64,000 nucleotides of DNA, taken from the NCBI GenBank assembly GCA_964023275.1, contig OZ029913.1:47619976-47683975 (forward strand), written 5' to 3'. The stretch is from Norana najaformis. Taxonomy: Eukaryota; Annelida; Clitellata; Crassiclitellata; Hormogastridae. The position numbers and the translations under genes were made by a program. Within the stretch, counting starts at the first letter, position 1, and each line of letters opens with the position of its first letter. This document shows positions 11,710 through 23,562 of this stretch, piece after piece. The notes under the pieces were generated by a model, which searched no databases, had not been told where the DNA came from, and worked only from the letters and a program-made list of their open reading frames with translations.

Positions 11710-12570
11710 ATGTATGTATGTATGTATCACTAAATTTATAAAGCGCCTTTTAATAACTCACAAAGGCCCACGGCTACCTAACGGTCTCTAAATAGGGATG
11801 TCTTGAGATTGGCAGAAAATGTTTCTTGAACTGTTGAACAGGCAAAGGATCGGATGTCTGGTAGAAGAGTGTTCCAGAGAGATGGCCCCACGGTGGAGAA
11901 GGCGCGGCCCGCCCGAGCAAACGTACGAGAACTCGGTACAATGAGTTGACCCTGTGTCGCCAATCGTAGTCTCTGTCGACCAGGTTGATCAGCAACCGGC
12001 TTGATTAGCTCTTTGATATAATTTGGCGCTGAACCAACGATCGAGGACCTAACCATGAGGAATATTTTGAACTATACCCTCTTCTCAACTGGAAGCCAAT
12101 GTAGGGTGTCTCGTATGTAGGTGGAAATATGTGAGAATCTGGACGTACCAGCGACGAGCCGAGCAGCACAGCAGAGGACAGACTGGAGCTGATGGATGCA
12201 GAATTTAGGCAGGCCAACCAAGATGGAGTTGCAGTAGTCCAGATGCGTGATGATGAAGGAATGGACGAGCGTGACAGCCGCGCTACAGGACAGGTTTCGA
12301 CGTATAGCCCTTATCTGACGCAGTTCGTAATAGCAAGTCCTGCAGAGTGAATTAATATGGCCCGCCATCGACAGCTCTTTGTCCAACAAAACACCCAGAT
12401 CACAAACCGTTTGCAGCGAGACCGAATTCGAAGACACTGCCAGTATCATATCACGATCCACATCCCGAAGCTTGTGCCGAGAGCCGAACCAGATGAACTG
12501 TGTTTTCGCCGGGTTCAGCCGAAGCCAGTTTGAGGACATCCATTTCTGTATATTGGTAACTGCCATCCTC
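11710..12570 (-). mobile_element. L2-like LINE 3' part with (TATG)n tail
   Basis: Minus-strand frames at 12566-12072 and 12056-11778 carry the end of the RT (MSSNWLRLNPAKTQFIWFG, DLGVLLDKELSM) and the C-terminal LVHSFIITHLDYCNS ... LHWLPVEKRV ... PSLWNTLLP block. One stop and a frame change divide it near 12060. The 3' end is the stem sequence AGCGCC...GGC at 11742-11768 and then (TATG)n at 11711-11727. It is 5'-truncated at about 12570. Related copies are at 37137, 54550 and 63855. Confidence 0.87.
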
Positions 12571-12661
12571 CATCACCGTTTCTCTCTTCTGCCAGACCAG
12601 GTGGTACTTGCTCATGTCTGTTTTCCCATGCTGCTGGAGATCACCACGGATTTTGAATGTA
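12571..12661. other. Short spacer between two LINEs
   Basis: About 90 bp with no recognised content. Confidence 0.3.
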
Positions 12662-14340
12662 ATGTAATCAAAAATTTATAAAGCGCCACTTCGAGGTAAA
12701 CTCCTCAGAGGCGCTCCCGGGCCTACAACCCAGAAGCACTGGGAAATTAAGGTCTTCAAGCACTTGTGGAAAAGAGGGGGAGATAGACTAAGAAGTTCCT
12801 GGCATAGGTCATGAGGAAGCCCATTCCAAAAAGTGGGACCAACCACAGCAAAACTTCTGCACTGGGCCGTAGCTGTTCGGACCGATGGGACAAGCAAGTC
12901 ACCCCGTACCGCCGAACGAAGTAGCCTACGGCCCGGAATGGAGGAGGCCAAAACACAGACCTTCCTAAGATAAAATGGGGCGCAACCTAAGAGGCAATTA
13001 CGTACAAGAACCAGGATTTTAAATTTTATACGCTCCTGGATAGGCAGCCAGTGAATCTCCTCTGAAATGTAAGCAGAGATGTGGCCAAACTTAGGGATAC
13101 CTCCGATCAGACGAGCAGCAGCGTGCAAGACAGACTGTAGTTGCGATATGCAGAAGAGACTCAAACCAGCAAAGACAGCATTGCCATAGTCAATCCTGGA
13201 ACAAATAAATGCATGGACCAGAATGGTAGCAGCCTGGGTAGTGAGAGAGTGGCGGATAGTGCGCAGTTGACGCAGATGGTAGAAACACGTTCGACAGATA
13301 TTATTCACATACTCCTTCAAAGTAAGTTCCTGATCCAGAATGACTCCTAGATCACGGACTGAGGAAGAGAAGGAGATATCAGGGAAGAGCCTAAGTAATC
13401 TGGCCAGATCAGTCTTAGAAAGCTGGGCGCGGCTGCCAAACCAGATAAACTGGGTCTTACCAGGGTTCAGACGCAGACGGTTTGAGTTCAACCAGGCCTC
13501 AAGTGCTTCCGACGCCCGAAGCATTTGGTGAACTAAAGCGACAGATTCACCTGCTGGGCCATGAATATATGCCTGGGTGTCATCAGCATACTGGTTAGAC
13601 ACTACCCCGGTTGGAGACAGAATCAGGTCAGTCGTATATAGAATAAAGAGTAAGGGAGCTAAGACAGAGCCCTGAGGGAGACCCAAGGAGACCAAGGACC
13701 AATCAGAACGTGTTGAACCAAAGATCACAGATTGAGAGCGGCCAGTTAGGAATCAACGGAACCATGAAAGAGCAGGGCCGATGAGTCCAAAGGACATTTC
13801 CAGCCGCCCCAGAAGGATACTGTGGTCGACGATGTCAAAAGCTGCACTAACGTCGAAAAGCGCAAGAAGGGTAACGTGCCCCCGATCAAAAGCCCCAAGG
13901 ATGTCAGCTAGAATGCGGGTGATGACCGTCTCTGTTGAGTGGAACCTTCTGAATCCCGACTGCTGGCTATGCAGAAGGGAGGGAGTTAGCCTCTAAATAT
14001 TGCAGTAATTGTATCGAAACATGCTTTTCAATCAATTTCGACAAAAAAGACAAATTAGATATGGGCCTATAGTTAGCCATATCGTTAATGTCTAAACCAG
14101 GGCGTTTTAAAGGAGAAACAATAGCCCGTTTCTGGGCGAGGGGAAGGGAACCCTCACCCAGAGCCGCATTACACAACAAATGTAGGAAAGGCAACAGGTC
14201 GTCCACAAAATCCTTGAGCAGAAATGGTGGAAGAGGATCCAGTTCACAAGACTTCGATGGCATGGAAAGTAGGAGTTGGCGTAGGGCCGCCACGGAGATC
14301 GGCTCGAGGTCCGACATCCTGCAGAATGCAGGTCATCCTA
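12662..14340 (-). mobile_element. L2-like LINE, RT to 3' end
   Basis: Minus strand. Fingers at 14317-13967 (PSKSCELDPLPPFLLKDFVD, MANYRPISNLSFLSKLIEKH), a frame-shifted middle around 13780-13990, then an open 350-residue frame 13728-12676: [78 protein letters not shown]. The 3' terminus has the stem GCGCC...GGCGC at 12683-12715 and a short taatgtaatc tail. Same family as 8890-11185 but without that copy's shared stops. Confidence 0.88.
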
Positions 14341-15346
14341 CATGCTGTCCTTTACCATGGAGAACTCAGCCCTGACTGCTTTTAAAGCTCTGCAATTTTG
14401 AAGTGGCATGCAAATATCTGAAAAGTGCAAGACTGGCTCTGCAGTAGGGACCACAAGCCTGTACATGCTGCAAGAATCCTGTGCAAATAACCAAACTCTT
14501 CAGCTGTTGAACCCAATGTGATGTTGGTTGTGAGATCTGCAAAATCGCCTCTAGTACTCCCACTGATTTTCCTCTCCCTGACAGCCTACCCTTCTATATG
14601 CACATAGGTGCTGGAAACTCGATCTGTATCCAGGCCACAGCCTCTGGGCAGCCACTGTCCATTAGCCGTCGATGCCAGAAACCAGTGTTGGTTGAAAACC
14701 ATGTAAGGTTGGTAATTGGAGCTGTAGAACATACTAGCTGACACAGTAAACCCAGTTTTGGGTGCATTGCTGGACAGAGGGGACATGACCAATACGGCTT
14801 ATGACCTCGTGGCTATCAACATAACTCTTATTAGCTGTGTCTTGGCTCACCAGGGGTTCCTGTATGCCAGGCAGCCCCATGTTCCCTGTAATGGTCCAAA
14901 ACCAAAAGTGTCAGCCCTATCAGCCCGGTATATGGTAAAGCCTCTTGCAGTATGCTCCATTATCCAGCCACCATATCTGCACATCATATCTGGAGCATCC
15001 ACCAATGACAACATTCTGAAAGATGTCAATCTCTGGGTCACCTCATCAATAATGACCACCAGATTTTGCTGGCTGGTAGAGCAACCCCAAGACTGTCGAC
15101 AGCGCAGGCAGTGTCACCATTGACCTGGACACCACCCAATATCAGCATCGTGATTGGCATCTGAGGCAATGAATCTGCAGGAACCATGAAATGCAGTTGG
15201 CTATGCAGATTCCCCAGTGGAAGGGTAAACCTCTGCATGCTGTGAGGTTGGTACACCTGAGTAACCTCAGTAAAAGCAAAACCATGCCACCTAGCATATG
15301 ACGCTGAACCTGCTCCCATCTGATTTAACATATAGGAGCCGGTCAC
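14341..15346 (-). pseudogene. Unrecognised broken reading frame, about 330 codons
   Basis: Minus strand, three overlapping or adjacent frames: 15346-15038, 15059-14847 and 14792-14586, with a weaker continuation 14563-14366. Taken in order they form a continuous non-LINE protein record with frameshifts near 15045 and 14820. Visible features: FTLPLGNLHSQLHF, MPITMLILGG, a Cys-rich middle (MMCRYGGW, GTWGCLAY), and a late W-x(n)-GQWLPRGCGL pattern loosely like a GPS (GAIN) proteolysis site of polycystin or adhesion receptors. It may be a host pseudogene, an exon cluster or an unclassified element ORF. I do not recognise the family. Confidence 0.35.
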
Positions 15347-15349
15347 TGA

Positions 15350-16043
15350 TTAGAATTGCTCTGATAATATGTGTCGCAGAAGTCAGAGAGTTGGTGCCCC
15401 ACTCTCGCCTTCCCTCAGATCACAACAGGTTTAAACAACAGTGCAAATTTGTACACAAACTTCTTTCATCTGCCAAATCTGAACAATTAACAAATTTAAC
15501 TGAAAGTTCTGCCTCCCAAAGACTATGTGGATGGCATTGTTATCACACAGAGTTAAATTTACATCTGCTGTGTCCTATGCTCCCCAAGAGCTAGCCAGTA
15601 AATTTTTGACCTTTCTGCTGATAAATTTCTGGTCTAAGGCTGAAATAAGCTGCCAAAGAAATCTTCTCTTGACCTGGGTGATCTGTCTAATTACAGACCT
15701 ACTGGTATCTCAACTTTGAATTTTGTATCTAAAATGCTTGAACAGGTAGTTATGAATTGTATACAAACTCAACTATCTTCCAACTCACTAATCTATCCAT
15801 TTTAGTCTGCATACCACAAGTTTCGTTCAACAGAATCCGCACTTCTTGCTGTTCATAATATCATGTGCTCCAAGGATAAGGGTAAGGTGACAGTACTTGT
15901 TCTCCTTGAGTTTTCTGCTGCCTTTGATACTGCAGACCATCGTCTCCTTTTGCATCATCTCCAGCACTGGTTTGAGGCTTCTGGTCCCAACTTGCAATGG
16001 TTTGCTAGCTATCTCAGCCCACGCACCCAATCAGTATATTTGT
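15350..16043 (+). mobile_element. Internally deleted CR1/L2-like LINE fragment
   Basis: Reads in pieces: HSRLPSDHNRFKQQCKFV and LLSSAKSEQLTNL (linker), then ELASKFLTF, SSNSLI, then DNIMCSKDKGKVTVLVLLEFSAAFDTADHRLLL (RT motif A). It stops after ASYLSPRTQSVYL. The residues track the copy at 61226-63590, whose linker reads HSRLPSEHNRFKQQCKYV. Most of the RT fingers are deleted near 15640-15800. Confidence 0.82.
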
Positions 16044-16640
16044 GACGTTGTTCCCTTGGCCACTGAATTTTGCTGGTTGGAGATCAAGAAGTGGGCCGAG
16101 CACTCTGCTTAAGTTGGAGCCCACCCTAAGCAGCTGACCTGGGTTTGGCCATGATCTTTGTTCAGATTAGGCCCTATGACTTGCGTTTACCCAAAGGTAC
16201 TCGGTGATGGTATCACTAAGCAAGGCAGGCAGTTGATCATCTTCCTTTGTTCATGGGAGAGGTAGAATACGCATTTGATGGGTTTTACATTTTGTTGTAA
16301 ACTTCGGCAGTTTTATCAGAACTTGAAATATAATTATAAATCTGTGGGTAGCTGGTCCAGCAAGATCAGAGCTAGCTGGGTTTTGGTTTGAGTTTAGTTG
16401 ATGGTTGAGCCCTCAATAAGGAAGCCCAGGATTACTTTTTTAGCGGACCCAGTGAGCTGGGTTAGTTGCCATTGGCGAGATGTGCAAAGCACTGAGTACT
16501 AGTTTCAGAAGAGGTCTGATTGTGTGTCAGGAATCTGGTTTCTTGTTTTTATTGTTTTGTAGTTAAGATAATATTTATTGAGTACTCACAGATTTAATGA
16601 GTACCCACAGCTTCTGCATTCAAACAATGCTGTAAACTGC
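16044..16640. other. Intronic DNA, nothing recognised
   Basis: No coding or repeat signal recognised. Confidence 0.35.
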
Positions 16641-17116
16641 CAATGCTCAAACTAGAGACCCAGAAAATATGTTCTGACTTTATTTTTTTATTTTTTTCTC
16701 ATAAAATCAACAATCTGAAATGTAAAATTGCTCAGTGTACTGGTAATCGAAGATGGAGCAACCTACTACTTAACTCTCACTCCCCTGGCACTACCTTTAA
16801 TGATATGTCACCTGTAACCTGTTTTGATGTCCTGTCTCTTCTTAATCACACTATCCCTAAATTCTCTGTGTTGGACTTCATGCCTACATCACTCACTGTT
16901 GTTTTGATGTTTTCCCACCATACTTCACTCCTGACCAACTGGCTGATCTTTTGATGAAGGCTGTTTTCCATTATATTTAAAATCTGCTCTAGTCATGCCT
17001 TTACTTAAAAACCTGACCTTGGCACCAGCAACCTTTCAAATTTTAGACCCATCTCAAGCCTAACAAATTTTTAGCATTCTTCAACATCTCTTTCTTACAT
17101 GGATTAAGAAACATAT

Positions 17117-19364
17117 TAGTGAAACTCCGTTAACACATGGATAGTGGGAGGCACGCCATCGAACCAAGTGTCACACATGCGTGGCCTAATGAGTCTACCA
17201 GCTAGGTAATAGCAGTAATATACATGTATTGCCTACCTTTGCACAAATGTGTAGTCGGTGAATCTCGAACATCATTATTAGCTAAAAACCACATTTGCTC
17301 TGCTAAGTACTAATACACATGTATTTTTTTCAAATGCAGAAAGAAACAGAAAAGAAACAATAATTATTTGAAATACATGAAAAGGTAAAGCCAAGAACAA
17401 AAGTCCATGATGAGCGTTTTCAACGTTTTATTTACAAAGACTATATATCACACTCGGAGTTACGTCCACTGTACTGAAAAGGTCATAAGTCTGTTACATG
17501 CAAGAGGCTACATAAAGTCAGTTATTTTGCCTTGTTTCATGTTTTCAATCTTTTTCTTTTTAACATAATTGGTAAGTTGTAACAGATGAACAATCTCGAT
17601 GTACTCAGCACCTTGTTCCTTGAGATAATACACAGGTACTCCAAACATGTTGTGAGATCAGAAAGAGGTGTGCTGCACAAGATCAAAGCTAGAGACGAGA
17701 TCCTGGAATTTCTATGAAGTATAGTTTGGAGTACATATGTATTATCTCGAGGAACAAGGTGCATCTGCGCCACACTGAGAGCATCTGTATGTGAAACTTG
17801 GTGGCGGTTTTCAACAGCATTCTCAACATTGTCATTGGTCAGTATATAAGCGCCATCTTCATTGCTATCATCATCGTTATTTGAAGTACCTTTGCAAGAT
17901 GTTATTATTTCTGCTTCAGCTAATATTTCAGCAGTTGGACAGTCATGTTCATCAAATTTCAACCATTCTTCTATCAGTTGTGGAGTAGTGTCTAAATTAA
18001 AAGTCTGAACCAAAGCATAAAGTAGCTTATGTTCTTTTTTCCTTTGTGTTGCTATTTAGAATGTCTTTTTCGGAGAAGCTGTTGAAATCAGGCTCAGAGT
18101 TTTTCCATGAAGATATCTTTCAGAGGAATGGGAATTGCCTTGATCATCAGCATTTTCAGAGTCAAAGTAAAAAGAGTCTTTGGGGTCCTTTTTTGGAGCA
18201 AAGGCATCTCCAAGATGCAATTCTCTATTGACTTTAGTTTAACCTGATCCCACTTTGAATTACATAAATGATTTCTTTTAAATTTAATTTTTTTAGGAAT
18301 GCAGTGACACTTTCAGATTCGCCAGAAACTAACTCCTGTCATTTTTCTTCAAATTTTGTCTGATTCCCTGATCTAATGGCTGCATCTTGGATGTAGTAAT
18401 AAATGGTAGGTAATGTACCCTTATTTTCACATTGCTTAACGATTAAAGTGTCTGCAGGAGGATGAGCTGGACAGCTGTCCAGAAGCAACAGCACTTCAGT
18501 TCCATCTTTTTAGCTCGAAAGTGCCTGCAAACATCTGGAACAAAGCAGTTGTGAAACCAGTGACAGAAGAGGTCTCGCGTCATCCACGCATTCTTGCTGT
18601 TGTGATATAAGACTGGAAGTTTGGTGTGCCTTAAGTGACTGAATCATCGCGGATTTTCAAAGCAACCAACAAGCAGAGGTTTCAGTTTGACTGCTAGTTT
18701 TATTACAGCAAAAAAGCAGAAAATTTTTATGCCTGAGCCGGCAAAATGGGGCCACTTTGAAGGGTTCCCTTTTGACGCTCTTGTGTGAACCATGAGCAAA
18801 TGCAATTGTCAAGTGTAGGTACAGCAGAACAGCACACGTTTTTGTTCTAAACCTGCCAAAGAGTCAATATCACGCATGAAGCCCCATAGCTTAGATTCGT
18901 TCTTTAGCCAGCTGCAAAGAGTCGACTTGTTGACCCCAATATCTTTAGATACCGTGGCCTGACTTTTACCATTATGAATGCGATTGACAGCAAGCCAATT
19001 TTTCTTCTACTATAAGTGAATTAAAACGTTTTAGCCTTAAAATAAAGTTAATGTAACTTAATTAAACTAACACCAATAACTGACAGTTGCACGTTGTATT
19101 TGCTCTATTACGCAAATCACCATGGTAGAATCCAAATGGAAAAGTTCCACTACACCGAGTGGAAACACTACATAAACTTTGTGCATCTGCCTCATGTAAG
19201 TAAGGAGCAATTTCTTCCACACGCACAGTGTAATATCTTACTATTTCAACTACCGCGTGTTAAACATTCCCACATGTTAATCGCAAGGCGTCGGGCCGCC
19301 TAGTAACACCACATGTAAACCGGACTTGTGGGTTAACAGTGCATGCATTAACAGAGTTTCGCTG
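17117..19364 (-). mobile_element. Tigger/pogo-like DNA transposon, degraded
   Basis: The ends form inverted repeats: TAGTGAAACTCCGTTAACACATG at left, and CAGCGAAACTCTGTTAATGCATG when the right end is reverse-complemented. This resembles Tigger-type CAGT...AAC...GTTAA termini. A TA follows the right end at 19365-19366, while the left TA is altered. Inside on the minus strand are a CENP-B-like helix-turn-helix, a DDE core piece and a C-terminal domain. Confidence 0.85.
17537..19010 (-). pseudogene. Tigger/jerky-like transposase relic
   Basis: Minus strand, broken frames in the right order. About 18990-18900: ATVSKDIGVNKSTLCSWLKN, the psq/CENP-B N-terminal DNA-binding helix-turn-helix. About 18800-18700: GPILPAQA then KFSAFLL. 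About 18520-18430: VLLLLDSCPAHPPADTL, the second catalytic aspartate region of the DDE_1 fold. 18013-17537: VQTFNLDTTPQLIEEWLKFDEHDC, an acidic C-terminal tail of Tigger/jerky proteins. Stops and frame changes are frequent. The enzyme would have cut and pasted the element at TA dinucleotides; this copy cannot. Confidence 0.83.
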
Positions 19365-20856
19365 TACTACCTCTCCTATTTCTTACAAATCACCTTACAA
19401 ATCACCTCACTTGCCTTCAAACTGGACCATACCTTCTCAACTACTCATACAAGAAAGGTATGCCTATCTGTATGCCTTGACCTTGGTGCTGCTTTTAACA
19501 CTGTTGACCACCAGCTACCTCTTTTCAGACTCAACAACTCAGACTCAGCTTTGATGTCTCTGGAACTGCCTTAAACTTGTTAGCTTCTTGCCTCTGTAAT
19601 CAGTCTCAGCAACTGTCACCTACTGAACATAAAACTTGAGGATTGCCTTTTTTCTCATATACACAATGGTTCTGTTTCAGTGATTTGGCCATAAACCCCA
19701 GTAAACCTGAAGCGATCATGTTTAACTCATGACAATGATCATATTCTAATTCCAGCAGCAACCTTGTTGGCACTGTTGTTCTGCTATCAAACCTTTGGAA
19801 ATCCTGTTTCTATAATATCAGGCAGTATGTCACATCAGGTCCACTCTTATCAAAGACATGTCACAAACCATAGTCTATTCTCTTGTCTGCTCTCACCTTG
19901 ATTATGCCACCTTGGTTTTTGCAGGTATCTCAGATCTTTAACTCCAAAGGCTTCAGCGCATCCAAATTCTCTGGCTCACGTGGTACTATGTGCACAACCT
20001 AGTAGAAACCCCTTAACCAGTGGCAGACTTCCTGTAGAATCCAGGCTAAGATTTAAACTGACCTGTCTGACCTATAAAATCTTAACCAAGCCCACCCCTA
20101 CTTACCTTCAACCACTAGTAACCTTATAACCTTCCCAATAACAACCACAATTTTCAGGTATGGGTCTTGTGGCCAACCCATGATGCAGAACTGTCATGGG
20201 CTCTCTTGCATTCATGCATTCCATGCCACTGCCCCCAAAGAATGGAACCGCATGCCAATCATTCTTCAAAGCTTTAACTCTTTTCCTTCCATTTAGAAAT
20301 GCCACAAAACTCACTATTTCTCACTGGCTTGATATCTAATTGCATTTTAATTTGCAATTAGGTATCTTGATACCTAATTGCATTTCACCTGGTGACTGAA
20401 CTGCACCTCAGATTTGCATTTCTGTGTGACTGCACATGTTATAAAATTTTGTAATAATAATAATAATAATAATAATAGCGATAATAACAATAATGGAATG
20501 GCCCTCGATCAAGATGGCGGACTATGTTTTCGTGGCAGGCGATTTGGTTTTAAACTTCACTTTGCACACTCCTTAACATTCTGTTCAAAGGTTCTTAAAG
20601 GCTGACATTCACGCAGTTCTGTTGGTTGGTTGCTTTGTCAGGTATTTTTGCGTTTTTCTTGTTTATTTGTCTCGGTAATTGATGAGGCTTATTCTCGTCC
20701 ATTTCGTGTCGCACTTGTTTGACTTACACGCCCCCCATCGGTTTATCGCCCTAGGCTTATACCTAGGTTTCTGTTTAAGACACTTGGTCTTTCGGTTTTC
20801 ATTTTCAGCATTGCAAGGCACTCGTTCCACCTCTTTTTTTGTGACTCATAGACTGT

Positions 20857-21666
20857 TTGCATGTTTTTTGGGAAATGAACGGAGAGAGACAACGTTTGTC
20901 GTCCTCTGCTGGGTCTTCGCAGAAGGCACACGGTACCTGCAGTACTTGCCGGGCCATTAGACTCTTACACAACAGAGACGCCTGCGTATATTTACATGGA
21001 CCATGCAATAACCCATGTCAGGGTTCACGAAAGCCCCCCTTGGAAAGCCTCATAAACCCTATTAACCAAAATGTCTCTGCAGCTGCAGACACAGACAGGT
21101 TGAAGCCATCACCATGGGTGGATGAGGATGACAAAGAGGACTTATCCTACAAAAGCCAGGACCTGCAAAAAGATGTAAATACACATACCTTGACTCATCT
21201 AACTTTATCAAGCAGAACACTTAAGCACATTCCTAAAGCAGCTAGAACTTGTGTAGGGAAGTTACTTACAGAAATCATCAATAAGATCGTGGCAGACCCT
21301 ATGAATTTTGACTCATGGCAAACCATACTTTCTTTTTCAGCCATAATATTGGAACAACCAACTAGGGGAGGCAAACGTCACAATTTGACCTCCACCATTA
21401 AACGCCAAGTGGAGAGTTTCTATGATGATTGGACTACTAAATTAATGGAAATTTTTTCTCCTAAACTAACTCTTAAGGTACATCAAAAATCTAAACTGAG
21501 TAACGAGCAAGCTATAGCGGCAGCTGTTTCCTCGAAGCTTGGAGATGGTAATATAAGGGCAGCGGTCAGAATCCTGTGTTCAGAGGATAAGCCTGCGCCG
21601 ATTAATAAGGATACCTTCCACCACAAAGGTAACCCCATTCCAAACAACTTCGGACGAGGTACATAA
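20857..21666 (+). pseudogene. REL-LINE N-terminal region with zinc finger
   Basis: The frame holds about 269 residues. Near residues 29-52 is a CSTC-x(n)-H-G-x3-N-P-C-x-G-S motif (CSTCRAIRLL, then HGPCNNPCQGS), a zinc-binding finger typical of the amino end of these proteins and presumed to bind target DNA or template RNA. A long helical, basic region follows. The frame is lost at about 21630: the +1 frame continues with TTSDEVHNNILSFP and then AGGPDGLRPQHV, the start of the RT. Confidence 0.8.
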
Positions 21667-21691
21667 TAACATCCTCTCATTCCCCGCAGGT

Positions 21692-22132
21692 TTGGCAGGG
21701 GGACCTGATGGCCTGCGTCCCCAGCACGTCACAGACTTAATGAATTGTAAAGAAATAGGTCCTGAATTGTCTTCGAGTCTAGCAGCATTAGCTAACCTTT
21801 TGTTAGCAGGCTCCTGTCCAGCGGACATTCAACCTATACTTTTTGGTGGCACCCTGTTCGTTTTAAGTAAAAAATCGGGCGGCTTGCGTCCAATTGTAAT
21901 TGGCTACTATTGGCGTAGGCTGGCCTCCAAGTGTGCAAACAAGTTTGCCCTATCTAGGACTTCAGCATTCTTTGGTAGTAAACAGGTAGGAGTGGGAACC
22001 CCCGGATGTGGGGAGGCGGCAGTGCACTCGGTTAGGCGCTTTTTAGAAGACATGCCAGATGGCTCGATACTGGTTAAACTTGACTTTGCTAACTTGACTT
22101 TGCTAATAGCTTGTACAGAGATCACATGCTGA
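21692..22132 (+). pseudogene. REL-LINE reverse transcriptase, fingers
   Basis: Begins with GGPDGLRPQHVTDL, followed by FGGTLFVLSKKSGGLRPIVI (RT motif 1-2) and FGSKQVGVGTPGCGEAAVH. It reaches motif A (ILVKLDFAN), where the 14-bp block cttgactttgctaa is repeated in tandem (22078-22105), shifting the frame and ending it at 22132. The open reading in this frame extends upstream of the first Met into the preceding segment. Confidence 0.85.
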
Positions 22133-23562
22133 ACTCATTAGCAGACATCCTTCCGGAGTTACTACCGTTTGTCAATCTAGCCTACGGTTCTGCCACGGAA
22201 CTTAAATTCAGCCATTTCTCCATTTCTTCTGAAGTAGGTCCACAGCAGGGGGACCCTTTTGGCCCACTCTTGTTTTGTCTCCCATTACAACAGATCTTGG
22301 AACAGTTATCTTTGGACCTGGTGATAAGATACTTCGACGACTTATCCCTGAGGGGCGATGCACCCACAGTAGCAGCTGACGTAAGTTTCATAGAACAGGC
22401 ATGTGATTCTTTAGGCCTTCGGCTTAATCATACAAAATGCGAAATTATTTCACATTCACCGTTTGCGAATAGCCATGCTTCTTTGAGTAGCTTCACTCAA
22501 ACCAAACCGGAGAGCGCTGTCCTATTAGGAGCGCCACTATGTACTGCAGAGGCTCTTTCTGCCTGCTTAGAGTCTCGTTGTGCTGAACTCTCGCTGGCAA
22601 TTTCCAGATTGTTGACCATAGCTAAACACGATGCCTTATTGCTCCTCAGGACCACATTTAGTTCACCCAAGTTATTGCACACTTTGAGATGTTGCCCGTG
22701 TGTGGGTCACCCGTTACTGGAGAGGTATGATGTGCTGCTTTGTGAAGGTTTTGTCTCTATCTTTAATTTGGCCCTCACAGACCATCAATGGCTTCAGGCC
22801 TCCCTCCCCATAAAAGCTGGAGGTTTAGGCCTACGCTGGGTGTCTTCGCTTGTGCTACCCGCCTTCTTGGCATCCACTGCAGGCACCCAAACGCTGCAAA
22901 CTGCCATTCTTCACAAAGGCCAAATATCACCAGATTTTCATCTCAACACCATGATGGAACATTGGTGTGCACTCACCATGACTCCACAACCTAATACTCA
23001 CCTCTGGCATAGACAATCCCAGTGGGATAAACCTCTATACGAGATATCAAAAACTACACTTATTACCAATAATAACGACGCGTATCACCAGGCACGTCTA
23101 AAGGCGGTGTCATCGCCTCATGCCGGGAACTGGCTATTTGCCCTCCCCATTAACTCAATCGGTCTTCGCCTGGATGACGAAGCCATACATATAGCCGTAG
23201 GCCTCCGTCTCGGAGCTATCCTATGTCAACCACATAATTGCACATGTGGAGCTCTGGTGACTGCTGATGGGTCGCATGGTCTCTCTTGCCGTTTGGGACC
23301 CGGCAGAATGGCACGTCACGCTTGTCTCAATGACCTTATTCACAGAAGTTTGACTCGAGTGGGCTTCCCATCAGTGAAAGAACCTACGGGTCTCTCCAGA
23401 ACAGACGGCAAGAGACCGGATGGCCTTACCCTGATTCCTTGGCGTTCGGGGCGCAGCCTCCTATGGGATGTCACCGTGATTGACACGCACATTCTTACTT
23501 ACAGGCAACCTCTGTTACAGCAGGAGGTGCAGCTGAACTGGCGGCTGATAGAAAAACTTTGA
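22111..23562 (+). pseudogene. REL-LINE RT palm and restriction-like endonuclease
   Basis: About 483 residues. It starts just after motif A, then has EVGPQQGDPFGPLLFCLPL (motif B) and IRYFDDLSLRG (catalytic YFDD instead of YADD). A long thumb region follows. Near residues 370-450 come a zinc knuckle (CTCGALVTADGSHGLSC), RHACLNDLI, and the endonuclease core KRPDGL-x(n)-LLWDVTVID, i.e. the PD...D motif that cuts the target. Reading continues in another frame past 23562 to about 23800 (FETLGPINGLG, RFNAVTFHGTF). Only two or three indels separate this copy from an intact gene. Confidence 0.87.

Larger units (their letters stand above)
16643..20485 (+). mobile_element. CR1/L2-like LINE split by a Tigger element, (ATA)n tail
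   Basis: The left part 16643-17116 has the linker to RT start (CSDFIFLFFSHKINNLK, then SPVTCFDVLSLLNHTIPKFSVLDFMPTSL). The right part 19365-20485 resumes with CLSVCLDLGAAFNTVDHQL (motif A), later the decayed C-terminus (VESRLRFKLTCLTYKILTKPTPTYL) and an (ATA)n tail at 20453-20478. The Tigger insert at 17117-19364 lies between. Many stops and an internal deletion leave it dead. Confidence 0.8.

Noticed and set aside
20679-20960. 93-codon ORF in the REL-LINE leader
   Set aside because: Lies in the 5' leader, out of frame with the zinc finger ORF, and has no motif.
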